Shown here: positions 16,333 through 24,958 of the stretch, piece after piece
How the letters are laid out: the number at the start of each line of letters is the position of its first letter
Numbering within the stretch: position 1 is the first letter of the stretch
Made by a program: the position numbers and the translations under genes
Notes under the pieces: generated by a model
Told to the model about the DNA's origin: nothing
What the model saw: the letters and a program-made list of their open reading frames with translations, nothing else
The model's database searches: none
From: Sedimenticola hydrogenitrophicus
GTDB taxonomy: Bacteria; Pseudomonadota; Gammaproteobacteria; Chromatiales; Chromatiaceae
DNA: 64,000 nucleotides
Reading direction: 5' to 3'
Assembly (NCBI RefSeq): GCF_025175675.1
Contig: NZ_JANIOA010000021.1
Coordinates: 16,601-80,600 of the forward strand

Positions 16333-18819
16333 AACACCCTCCTGCTGGCCCTGCGCTTCCTGCGCCACGACTGGCGCAGCGGTGAACTGCGGCTGCTGGT
16401 GCTGGCCCTGATTATCGCCGTTTCGGCCGTGACGGCGGTGGGATTCTTCACCAACCGGGTCGAGCAGGCGATGGTGCTGCAGGCCAATCAGGTGATGGCG
16501 GCCGATCTGGTACTCTTCAGCCACCGCCCGATTGCCGAATCCTTCGAACAGCGCGCGACCGAACTCGGTCTGCGCACCGCCCACACCCTCAGTTTCCCCA
16601 GCGTCATCCTGCACCGGGACGAGACCCAGCTGGTGGAGGTCAAGGCGGTGAGCCGCGACTATCCCCTGCGCGGCGAGCTGCGTGTCCGACCCCAGGCGGC
16701 GGCCGAAGAGCAGCGCGTCACCCGTCCACCCGCGGCGGGCAACCTGTGGGGCGAGGCGCGGCTGATGGCGGCCCTCGAACTGCAGCCGGGAGACCGGGTC
16801 TCCCTGGGTGAGCTGAACCTAAACCTGGAGCAGATCCTGAGCCGTGACTCGGCCCTCGGCAACAACTTCTTCCGCCTCGGCCCGGAAGTGCTGATCGCCC
16901 TGGAGGATATCCCGAAAACCGGCCTGGTCACCCCGGCCAGCCGGGTGCACTATCGCCTGCTGGTGGCCGGCGAGCGGAACCCGGTGGAGAGCTACCAGCG
17001 CTGGGCCCGGACACGGCTGCCGCGCGGGGTGCGCCTGGAGCACCTGAGCAGCGCCCGCCCCGAACTGCGCAACACCCTGGACCGGGGCAGCCGCTTCCTC
17101 AGTCTGGCGGCGCTGGTGGCGGTGCTGGTGGCCGGCGCCACCGTCGCCCTCTCTACCCGCCGCTTTGTCGAACGCCAGTCGGACACCAGTGCCATCATGC
17201 GCTGCCTGGGGGCCAGCCAGTCGCTGATCCTGTGGGTGCTGCTGCTGCGGCTGCTGCTGCTCGGCCTGCTGGCGAGCCTGCTGGGGATCGCCGTTGGCTG
17301 GTTGGCGCAGTACCTGCTGGCCGGCCTGCTGAGCGACTGGTTCGGCGGCACCCTGCCGTCGCCGACCCCCTGGCCGATCCTGGTGGGGCTGGGCACCGGC
17401 CTGATCACCCTGGTCGGCTTCACCCTGCCGCCGGCCCTGCGCCTGGGCGCCGTGCCGCCGCTCCGGGTGCTGCGCCGCGACCTCGGGGCACCGCCCGTCA
17501 GCACCTGGCTGCTGGCCGTTTGCGCCATCGGCGCCATGGCGCTGCTGATGCGCTGGCAGGCCGGCGATGCGACCCTGGCCGGCTGGGTTCTGCTCGGCAC
17601 CCTCGGCACGGTCTCGCTGCTGCTGTTGGCGGGCTGGCTGCTGATCCGCCTGCTGCGGCCGTTGCGCCATCGCGGCGGAACGCGTTGGCGCCAGGGGCTC
17701 GCCGGACTGCTGCGGGACCCCGCCATGACCACCCTGCAGCTCACCGGCTTCGGCCTCGGGATACTCGCCATGCTGCTGCTGGGGATTATCCGCACGGATC
17801 TGCTGGACGCCTGGCACCGCACCATCCCGGAGCAGGCCCCCAACCATTTCTTGATCAACATCCAACCGGAGAACGTGGCGGGGATGCAAGAGTTCTTCCG
17901 CCGCGAGCAGATCCAACCGGCCGGCATCTACCCCATGCTGCGCGCCCGCCTCACCCGCATCAACGACAAACCGGTGGCTCCCGAACAGTATCAGGATGAC
18001 CGCGCCCAGCGACTGGTGGAGCGGGAATTCAATCTCTCCTGGGCGGTCGAGCCGCAAACCGGTAGCCGGATTGTCTCCGGCCGCTGGTGGGGGGATGAGA
18101 ACCGGGAGGCGCCCCTGTTCTCGGTGGAGACGGGGATCGCGGAGACCCTCGGCATCAAGCTGGGTGACCGGCTCGGTTTTGACCTCGCCGGGGTGCCCAT
18201 AGAGGCCCGGGTCGCCAACCTGCGGCAGGTGCGTTGGGACTCGTTCCAGCCCAACTTTTTCGTCATCGGCACCCCGGCCCTGCTGCGGGATCATCCCACC
18301 AATTACATCACCAGTTTCTACCTGCCGCCGGGCCGGGAGGCGCTGCTGGCGCAACTGGTACGCCAATACCCCTCGGTCACCATCATCGACGTCAGCGCCA
18401 TTATGCGGCAGATCCGCGAGATCATGCAGCGCGGTTCGCTGGCGGTGGAGTATGTCTTCCTGTTCACCCTGGCGGCCGGCCTGCTGATGCTCTACGCCGG
18501 CATCCAGGCGAGCCGCGAACACCGCCGCCAGGAGTCGGTGGTGCTGCGCACCCTGGGGATGCAGCGCCGCGGGCTGATCGAGGCGGCCGGGATCGAGTTC
18601 GTCACCCTCGGCCTGCTGGCCGGCACCCTGGCCAGCCTGTGCGCCACCGCCACCGGCTGGTTCATTGCCACCGAGGTGTTCGGCTTCAATTTCCAGCCCA
18701 GTCTCTGGACCGCCATTGTCGGCATCCTCGGCAGCGGTTCCGCCATCGGTATCGCCGGGGTATTGGCCACCTGGCCGTTGACAGTGCGGCCGCCGTTACG
18801 GATGCTGCAGGACGGCTGA
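16330..18819 (+). CDS. ybbP: ABC transporter permease YbbP (FtsX-like)
   Basis: Large MacB/FtsX-type permease of 829 residues. It begins MNTLLLALRFLRHDWRSGELRLLVLALIIAVSAVTAVGFFTNR and has a big periplasmic domain after TM1. A cluster of transmembrane helices follows at about residues 250-480, with a second periplasmic domain and three helices at the C-terminus (EYVFLFTLAAGLLMLYAGIQASREHRRQE). It partners with YbbA; substrate unknown, although proximity to tesA suggests lipids. Its stop overlaps the polB start as TGATG. Confidence 0.95.
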   Translation: MNTLLLALRFLRHDWRSGELRLLVLALIIAVSAVTAVGFFTNRVEQAMVLQANQVMAADLVLFSHRPIAESFEQRATELGLRTAHTLSFPSVILHRDETQLVEVKAVSRDYPLRGELRVRPQAAAEEQRVTRPPAAGNLWGEARLMAALELQPGDRVSLGELNLNLEQILSRDSALGNNFFRLGPEVLIALEDIPKTGLVTPASRVHYRLLVAGERNPVESYQRWARTRLPRGVRLEHLSSARPELRNTLDRGSRFLSLAALVAVLVAGATVALSTRRFVERQSDTSAIMRCLGASQSLILWVLLLRLLLLGLLASLLGIAVGWLAQYLLAGLLSDWFGGTLPSPTPWPILVGLGTGLITLVGFTLPPALRLGAVPPLRVLRRDLGAPPVSTWLLAVCAIGAMALLMRWQAGDATLAGWVLLGTLGTVSLLLLAGWLLIRLLRPLRHRGGTRWRQGLAGLLRDPAMTTLQLTGFGLGILAMLLLGIIRTDLLDAWHRTIPEQAPNHFLINIQPENVAGMQEFFRREQIQPAGIYPMLRARLTRINDKPVAPEQYQDDRAQRLVEREFNLSWAVEPQTGSRIVSGRWWGDENREAPLFSVETGIAETLGIKLGDRLGFDLAGVPIEARVANLRQVRWDSFQPNFFVIGTPALLRDHPTNYITSFYLPPGREALLAQLVRQYPSVTIIDVSAIMRQIREIMQRGSLAVEYVFLFTLAAGLLMLYAGIQASREHRRQESVVLRTLGMQRRGLIEAAGIEFVTLGLLAGTLASLCATATGWFIATEVFGFNFQPSLWTAIVGILGSGSAIGIAGVLATWPLTVRPPLRMLQDG

Positions 18820-21140
18820 TGACCCGGCAGCACTACAACGCCTTCCTGCTGACCCGACACTGGCGCGACACCCCGCAGGGGGTCGAGCTGCAGTTTTGGG
18901 CCCATTCACCCGCCGGGCCGCTGCGGCTGATCTATCCGCGGCAGCAGGCGGTCTGTTTCATCGCGCGGGACTCCGAACTGCAGCTGGATAGCCCCGCGGT
19001 GACGCGCAAGCCACTGCAACTGACCGATCTGCACGGCCAACCGGTGGATGGGCTCTATTTCCACCAGCAGCGCCAGTTGCAGCAGTTCCGCGAACGTACC
19101 GCCGGCAGCAGCACCCTGCTGCTGGAATCCGACATCAAGGTTGTCGACCGTTTCCTGATGGAGCGCTTCGTCACCGCACCGCTGCAGGTGAGCGGCGAGC
19201 CCGTCCAGCGCAACGGTTATCTTGAGCTGATCAATCCGCGCATCCGGCCCGCCGATTACCAGCCGGAACTCAGTTACCTGAGCCTGGATATCGAGACCGA
19301 TGGGACCGCCAACCAGGTCCTCTCCATCGCCTTCTGCGGTCCCGGGGTGGCGCGCATACTGATGCAGGGTACCGCGGCCGACTGGCCCAGCGACCAGCCG
19401 ATCCACTGGGTCGACGACGAGGCGCAGCTACTGCGGACCTTCCTGCAGCAGTTCGCGGAACTCGATCCCGACCTGATCCTGGGCTGGAACCTGATCAATT
19501 TCGACCTCGACTACCTGGAGCGGCGCTGCAAGGCGCACCACATCCCCTTCACCCTGGGGCGCGGCGGCGAGCCGGCGGCCGTCCTGCAGCCGCGGCAGAG
19601 CGGCCAGGGGCGGGTGGCCAGCATCCCCGGTCGGGTGGCGCTGAATGGCATTGACAACCTGCGCGCCGCCTTCTGGTCGTTCGAGAGCTTCTCGCTGAAC
19701 CATGTGGCGGGGGAGCTGCTGGGGCGCAAAAAGCTGATCAGTGACGGTCAGGACAAGGTGGCCGAGATCCGCCGCCAGTTCCGCGAGGAGCGCCCGGCGC
19801 TGGCCGCCTACAACCTGGAGGATTGCCGGCTGGTCGAGGATATCGTCCACAAGACCGACCTGATCGCCTTCGTGCGCCAGCGCGCCACCATGACCGGCCT
19901 GGCGCTCGGCCGCCAGGGGGGATCGGTGGCGGCATTCGACAACCTCTACCTGCCAATGCTGCACCGCGAAGGGGTGGTGGCCCATGACATCGGTGCCTTC
20001 CGGCACTCGCAAACCAGCCCCGGCGGCTATGTGATGGATTCCCAGCCGGGACTTTACCGCAACGTGCTGGTGCTCGATTTCAAGAGCCTCTATCCCAGCA
20101 TCATCCGCACCTTCCGCATCGATCCGCTGGGCATGGCCTTTCCCGGTGACGATCCCATCCCCGGATTCCTGCAGGCGGAATTTTCCCGGGAGCGCCATCT
20201 ACTCCCCTCGATCATCTCCGCCCTCTGGGCCAAACGTGATAGCGCCAAGCTGCGCCAGGACAAGGCGCTCTCCCAGGCGACCAAGATCATCATGAACTCC
20301 TTCTACGGGGTGCTCGGTTCCAGCGGCTGTCGCTTCTACGACCCGCGCCTGGCCAGCAGCATTACCCGACGCGGCCATGAGATCATCACACGCAGCCGCG
20401 ACTGGCTGGAGGAGGCCGGCTATCCGGTGATCTATGGCGATACCGATTCGCTGTTCGTGCTGGTCGGGGAGGATTTTGACGAGGCCCGGGCCAAGCGGAC
20501 GGGTCAACAGCTGGCCGTCGATCTCAACCACTGGTGGAACGACACCATCGCCCGGGAATTCCGCGTTGAATCGGCCCTGGAGATCGAGTTCGAGACCCAC
20601 TTCATCCAGTTCATCATGCCCACCATCCGCGGCGCCAGGATCGATATTGGAACCGGCAGCAAGAAGCGCTATGCCGGGGTGGTCCGCAATGCGGCGGGGG
20701 AGTACGAACTGGTGTTCAAGGGGCTGGAGAGCGTGCGCAGCGACTGGACACCTCTGGCGCAGCGCTTCCAGCGCGAGCTCTATCGGCGGATCTTCTTCAA
20801 CGAACCCTACGCGGCCTATATCAGCGACCTGGTCCAGCGCCTGAAACGGGGTGAGCTGGACCGGGAACTGGTCTACCGCAAGCGGCTGCGCCGCAAGCTG
20901 GACGAGTACCTGCGCAATGTCCCGCCCCATGTACAGGCAGCGCGAAAACTGGACAAGCCACGCCGCACCGTCAGTTACCTGATCACCCTGAACGGACCGG
21001 AACCGGTGGAGCGGCACACCAGCCCCATCGACTACCAGCACTATATCGACCGCCAGATCGCCCCGGTGGCCGACGGCATCCTGCACTTTCTCGACGACAG
21101 CTTCGAGCGCATCACCGCGGACCAGCTGACGCTGTTCTGA
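18819..21140 (+). CDS. polB: DNA polymerase II (family B)
   Basis: Family B polymerase with 3'-5' exonuclease, 773 residues (E. coli 783). Exo I is LDIETD (near residue 157). Polymerase motif A is DFKSLYPSIIRTF, motif B is KIIMNSFYGVLGSSGCRF and motif C is YGDTDSLFV. The C-terminal ELVYRKRLRRKLDEY is also typical. The enzyme takes part in replication restart and translesion synthesis. The ATG at 18819 overlaps the ybbP stop, so it is coupled to the transporter genes. No LexA-like box is expected directly upstream because the 5' flank is inside ybbP. Confidence 0.97.
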   Translation: MTRQHYNAFLLTRHWRDTPQGVELQFWAHSPAGPLRLIYPRQQAVCFIARDSELQLDSPAVTRKPLQLTDLHGQPVDGLYFHQQRQLQQFRERTAGSSTLLLESDIKVVDRFLMERFVTAPLQVSGEPVQRNGYLELINPRIRPADYQPELSYLSLDIETDGTANQVLSIAFCGPGVARILMQGTAADWPSDQPIHWVDDEAQLLRTFLQQFAELDPDLILGWNLINFDLDYLERRCKAHHIPFTLGRGGEPAAVLQPRQSGQGRVASIPGRVALNGIDNLRAAFWSFESFSLNHVAGELLGRKKLISDGQDKVAEIRRQFREERPALAAYNLEDCRLVEDIVHKTDLIAFVRQRATMTGLALGRQGGSVAAFDNLYLPMLHREGVVAHDIGAFRHSQTSPGGYVMDSQPGLYRNVLVLDFKSLYPSIIRTFRIDPLGMAFPGDDPIPGFLQAEFSRERHLLPSIISALWAKRDSAKLRQDKALSQATKIIMNSFYGVLGSSGCRFYDPRLASSITRRGHEIITRSRDWLEEAGYPVIYGDTDSLFVLVGEDFDEARAKRTGQQLAVDLNHWWNDTIAREFRVESALEIEFETHFIQFIMPTIRGARIDIGTGSKKRYAGVVRNAAGEYELVFKGLESVRSDWTPLAQRFQRELYRRIFFNEPYAAYISDLVQRLKRGELDRELVYRKRLRRKLDEYLRNVPPHVQAARKLDKPRRTVSYLITLNGPEPVERHTSPIDYQHYIDRQIAPVADGILHFLDDSFERITADQLTLF

Positions 21141-21172
21141 ATCAGGAACATGCCCGGTCCGGGGCGGGTCTC

Positions 21173-22099
21173 CTACCGGTTAATGCGCTCTTCGGGCAGG
21201 CAGTTCGACGCGGGCGGCCCGGGGATTGTTCCGATCACATCCAGGTCCTGACAACCATAATTACGGCCATCCGGCAGTACGCAAAGCCGATCGAAAAAAT
21301 CCCCGGGTAACCGCCGGTACTGCTCGATAAGATGGGATTCATCCAGCATGTCCAGGTAGCCCGAGACGGCGTTGCGATAATAGCCGGTGGTACGCCCGGG
21401 GGAGGTGTACCATTGGCGAAACGCCGCCCGCATTGCCGCCAGCTCGTCACCCGACTTACCGATCTCGCTCTCGAACGCGCGGGCAATATCGGCATACTTC
21501 GGGAAGCCCAGCAGTGTGTCCCAGAGCCCGGACTCACCCCGCTGTTTCAGGCGCCAGGCAAACAGCGCCGAGAACGCCTGTACATCCGCCTCCACGGCGA
21601 AGGTGAGGCGCACCATTTCGGGCATGGCGTAGTCCAGTGATTGCCGGTAACCCTGCTGTACATGGGCGACGTGCCGCAGCTCGTGCACCACGATGGCCGT
21701 CTGCTGCGGAAGACTGAGATGCTCCCTGACGGCAATCACGTTATAGCCATAGTCGTAATAGCCACGGTTACCGTCGGCACGGTCCTCGATGCAGAAGGCG
21801 ACACCGGCCTGGCTCGCCGTCGCCAGCGGGTAGCCGGCAAGCTCCCGATCCCGTCTCAGATAGGCAAAAATGACCCCAAACCGGCTGGCGGCCTGGTTGA
21901 CCTCATGCGGTCTGTCAAACCGGTAACAGCGTGATGCGGCGTCCGGGTGCCACTGCCTCAGCCCGCCCGCCTCCCGGGAATCCGAATTCTGATCAAGGGT
22001 GTCGCCACGCAGCGGCGCCAGGCAGAGGACAGAAAGCACAAGGAGTACCCCCGACCAGAATCGATTGCGGTACAAGTCATGTGCTGCACGAGTTGGCAT
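21173..22099 (-). CDS. Exported putative metallopeptidase (DUF6782-like)
   Basis: About 308 residues with an N-terminal membrane or signal segment (FWSGVLLVLSVLCLAPLRG) and a zincin-type HExxH in IVVHELRHVAHVQQGY. A downstream acidic segment, FAVEADVQAFSALFAWRLKQ, could supply the third ligand. This arrangement is that of the DUF6782-type putative metallopeptidases. The ATG at 22099 (MPTRAAHD) was chosen because AGGATGGA lies about 7 bp upstream; an upstream ATG at 22141 is in frame. Divergent from the response regulator. Confidence 0.65.
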   Translation of the reverse strand: MPTRAAHDLYRNRFWSGVLLVLSVLCLAPLRGDTLDQNSDSREAGGLRQWHPDAASRCYRFDRPHEVNQAASRFGVIFAYLRRDRELAGYPLATASQAGVAFCIEDRADGNRGYYDYGYNVIAVREHLSLPQQTAIVVHELRHVAHVQQGYRQSLDYAMPEMVRLTFAVEADVQAFSALFAWRLKQRGESGLWDTLLGFPKYADIARAFESEIGKSGDELAAMRAAFRQWYTSPGRTTGYYRNAVSGYLDMLDESHLIEQYRRLPGDFFDRLCVLPDGRNYGCQDLDVIGTIPGPPASNCLPEERINR

Positions 22100-22217
22100 A
22101 GGTTCATTCCATCCTGGATTCCGCGATTTCCGAATCAGCATAAATCACTGATACCTATAACATGCAAGCGCCACTCAAGGCCATGATCGACCCGGAGAGA
22201 AGTGCTAAAGTAACGGC

Positions 22218-22898
22218 ATGCATCTACTACTGATTGAAGACAATCCTGATCTGGTCGAGAACCTGTGCGAGTTCCTTGAGTCCACGGGACACACGGTGGA
22301 TATCGCCTACAACGGCATCACCGGCCTGGGGTTTGCGATAGAGAACAGCTATGACGTGATCATCCTCGACCTGATGCTGCCCGGCCTGGATGGTCTGGAG
22401 GTCTGCGCCTGGTTGCGCCGGGAAGGCCGCGACACCCCGGTACTCATGCTGACCGCGCGCGACACACTGCACAACAAGCTGGAGGGATTCGCCAGCGGGG
22501 CTGACGATTATCTGGTCAAGCCCTTCGCGCTGCCCGAACTCGGGGCGCGCGTCGGCGCCCTGGCCCGGCGTGCCCGCCGGGAGATCACCCAGCAACGCCT
22601 GATTGTCGCGGACCTGCAGTATGATCCCGATACGCTGCGCGTGGAACGCGCCGGACGACACATCGAACTCGCCCCCATACCGCTGAAGATTCTCGCCCTG
22701 CTGATGCGCCGATCCCCCGGCGTGGTGCGGCGCGAAGAGATCGAACGTGAGATCTGGGGCGACGCTCCCCCCGACAGCGACACCCTGCGCGCCCATCTGC
22801 ACGCCTTGCGGACCGCCATCGACCGCGGCTTTGAATCCACTTTGCTGCACACCATCCGCGGCATGGGCTATCGGATCGCCGGCCCCAATGGCCAGTAA
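22218..22898 (+). CDS. OmpR/PhoB-family response regulator
   Basis: A 226-residue two-domain regulator. The receiver domain has the acidic pair ED at 7-8, the phospho-acceptor D51 (VIILDLMLPG), the Thr in LMLTARD and the Lys in YLVKPF. The C-terminal winged helix includes VVRREEIEREIWGDAPPDSDTLRAHLHALR and IRGMGYRI. It overlaps the kinase gene by 11 bp and is the first gene of the pair. The subfamily resembles PmrA/QseB/ColR, but the regulon is not evident from neighbours. Confidence 0.93.
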   Translation: MHLLLIEDNPDLVENLCEFLESTGHTVDIAYNGITGLGFAIENSYDVIILDLMLPGLDGLEVCAWLRREGRDTPVLMLTARDTLHNKLEGFASGADDYLVKPFALPELGARVGALARRARREITQQRLIVADLQYDPDTLRVERAGRHIELAPIPLKILALLMRRSPGVVRREEIEREIWGDAPPDSDTLRAHLHALRTAIDRGFESTLLHTIRGMGYRIAGPNGQ

Positions 22899-24165
22899 CT
22901 GGAGTCTGCGCAACCGGGTTGCCGTCACCCTCGCCCTGTTCGGCGCCGTGGTCAGCCTGGCACTGGCCGTCATCATCTATCTCACCTCGCACGATCTGGA
23001 GACGCGACTGATCGATGACACCCTGGTGGCGGAGCTGGACGACTACGTGGCGCGGCGGCAGCGCAATCCACTCTCCCTGCCCGTGCGCACGGCCACGATC
23101 CGCACCTACGTGGTCGCCGAACAGGGAGGGACCCACCCCATCCCCGAGGAAGTCAGCGCACTCGGTCCGGGGCGCCACAGTCTGAAGGTCGACGGCGTCG
23201 GTTATCGTGCCGCCGTGCGCGAGGTGCGGGAACAACGCTTCGTCGTACTCTATGACACCAGCGCGCTGCAACGTCGGGAGCGGGGTTTCCTGCTCCTGCT
23301 GTCCGGCAGCGTGCTCATCGTCACCCTGATTTCCGCCCTGGCCGGACGCTGGCTGGCGGCGCTGATCATCGCCCCGGTCACCGAGCTGGCACGCCGGGTG
23401 GCACGGCTCCATCCCGAAGATGAACCGACCACGCTGGCGCGTGAGTTTCCCTGGCTGGAGATTCACCAGCTGGCCGGGGACTTCGACACCTATCTCAAAC
23501 GGTTACACGATTTCATCGAGCGCGAGCGCCTGTTCACCGGTGATGTCAGTCATGAATTGCGCACCCCCATTGCGGTCATCAACGGCGCCACCGAATTGCT
23601 GATGATCGATCCGACACTCGACGAAAAAAACCGCAACCGGGTTGCCCGTATCTCCCGTGCCGCCACCGAGATGGGCGAGATCTCCGCCGCCCTGCTGGCG
23701 CTGGCCCGGGAACAGGGTGATGCCAGCAGCCAATCCACGGAATGCGACATCCTGGGGATTGTGCGGGAGCTGATTGCGCGCTATCGCGACTTCTTCAGTC
23801 ACAAGCCGGTCGAACTGCTGCTGGAGGTCGGGGCGTTATCGGACAGGCAGGTGGATCACGCCATCCTCTCCATGGTGCTGGGTAATCTGCTGCGCAATGC
23901 CCTGAGCTTCACCGCGCGGGGCGAGGTGCGCATCCGCCTTGATGCCGAGACCATCCGTATAGAAGACTCGGGACCAGGGCTGGACACCGCGAATCCGGCG
24001 GAACTGTTTCGGCCCTACGTGCGGGGCAGCCAGAGCAACGGGGCGGGCCTGGGACTCTCACTGGTATGGCGCCTGTGCGAACATGAAGGCTGGCAAATTT
24101 CGCTGGAGAATCTTCCTGGCGGCGGAACCCTGGCCCAACTCGACCTGTCACCCTCCAGCCGCTGA
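22888..24165 (+). CDS. Sensor histidine kinase
   Basis: A 425-residue membrane kinase paired with the upstream regulator. TM1 is about residues 12-30, followed by a periplasmic sensor of roughly 100 residues, TM2 about 131-158 and a HAMP-like linker. HisKA has H222 (FTGDVSHELRTPIAVI). The ATP domain shows LGNLLRNALSFT, EDSGPGLD and the G2 box GAGLGLSLVWRL. The N-box Asn is present. The ATG at 22888 lies inside the 3' end of the regulator gene, an arrangement that couples translation. Confidence 0.92.
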   Translation: MASNWSLRNRVAVTLALFGAVVSLALAVIIYLTSHDLETRLIDDTLVAELDDYVARRQRNPLSLPVRTATIRTYVVAEQGGTHPIPEEVSALGPGRHSLKVDGVGYRAAVREVREQRFVVLYDTSALQRRERGFLLLLSGSVLIVTLISALAGRWLAALIIAPVTELARRVARLHPEDEPTTLAREFPWLEIHQLAGDFDTYLKRLHDFIERERLFTGDVSHELRTPIAVINGATELLMIDPTLDEKNRNRVARISRAATEMGEISAALLALAREQGDASSQSTECDILGIVRELIARYRDFFSHKPVELLLEVGALSDRQVDHAILSMVLGNLLRNALSFTARGEVRIRLDAETIRIEDSGPGLDTANPAELFRPYVRGSQSNGAGLGLSLVWRLCEHEGWQISLENLPGGGTLAQLDLSPSSR

Positions 24166-24460
24166 TTTTTTCAGCCCCCAGACCGTTTATACACTCCCTT
24201 AACATTGCCTATCCACTCCCTATACCACCGATTCTGTAAGGTAACGCGGTGTGAATGCCAAGTCCGTTAGGTTGGGTTCGCAAGCTCACCCCGACCTACA
24301 AACTGTCCACCCCGCAGACACCCGCTGGCCCTATACCGGGAACGGATCCTCCCCTTGTCGAGGCGCTGCACGGGCATGGCGCGCACGGAAAATACGAGTC
24401 GGGAGGGCGTGTCCGCTATCCCCTTAGGTTTCTCATTGAACCATCACTTCAGGATTTACC

Positions 24461-24811
24461 ATGCAGTACATACATGCCTTACCCTGCACCCCGCTGAAAA
24501 GTGGCCTGCGGTTTCTCCGTAACCGCTACCTGCTGTCGATCCCTCTGCTGTTGCTGGCCGCCTACGTACTGAGTGTCGGCCAGTTGATGCTGCTCGCCCT
24601 GGCGTTCGGACTTGCGCTGGGTTTTGTTGAGCGGATCAATAATTTGGAGCATGTCGCCGCGCGGTTCAGCCCAGGCACCCACACCCTGAAAACCTTCGAT
24701 GGCGGCGCATTTCCGACCGAGCAGCGGCCTGCGCGTCCACGGGCGGGCGGCAAGGTCGTCCATGACGGTGGCAGCTTTGAACGTGCGCGCTTAGGGTCTG
24801 TCAAGAAATAA
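24461..24811 (+). CDS. Small membrane protein whose stop lies inside an R1 repeat
   Basis: A 116-residue protein with a long hydrophobic stretch (YLLSIPLLLLAAYVLSVGQLMLLALAFGLALGFVE, residues about 23-57) and a basic, Gly/Pro-rich tail. CAGGATT precedes the ATG. The last codons (LGSVKK, then TAA) are read from the left end of the R1 element starting at 24791. The native C-terminus may therefore have been replaced. No family recognised. The 24166-24460 stretch before it holds no gene. Confidence 0.55.
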   Translation: MQYIHALPCTPLKSGLRFLRNRYLLSIPLLLLAAYVLSVGQLMLLALAFGLALGFVERINNLEHVAARFSPGTHTLKTFDGGAFPTEQRPARPRAGGKVVHDGGSFERARLGSVKK

Positions 24812-24953
24812 AGGTCACATCTTGCTGGTCTTTTCGTCCGCCTTCGGCGTTACGGCAAGACTTACATAGAACGACTATGCGCGCCTTGCCGCGCCTTGAA
24901 GGCAAACGAAAATCCGGCGCAATCTGTAACCTTTATTTCTTTCCAGGCCCTTA
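24791..24953 (+). repeat. R1 MITE-like element, copy B
   Basis: The element starts TTAGGGTCTGTCAAGAAATA and ends TTTATTTCTTTCCAGGCCCT, so about 20 bp at the two ends are inverted repeats. TTA flanks both ends. The core CTTGCTGGTCTTTTCGTCCG is shared with copies at 2608-2788 and 40204-40277. It abuts the start codon of the SulP gene by 5 bp. Confidence 0.88.
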
Positions 24954-24958
24954 CCACG

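Noticed and set aside
16819..18522. 567-codon open frame opposite ybbP
   Set aside because: Antisense shadow of a GC-rich membrane protein gene; Gln- and Ala-rich and without a known domain.
18234..18818. In-frame upstream extension of polB
   Set aside because: It runs inside ybbP in another frame and is not conserved; the TGATG overlap at 18817-18821 gives the normal DNA polymerase II length.
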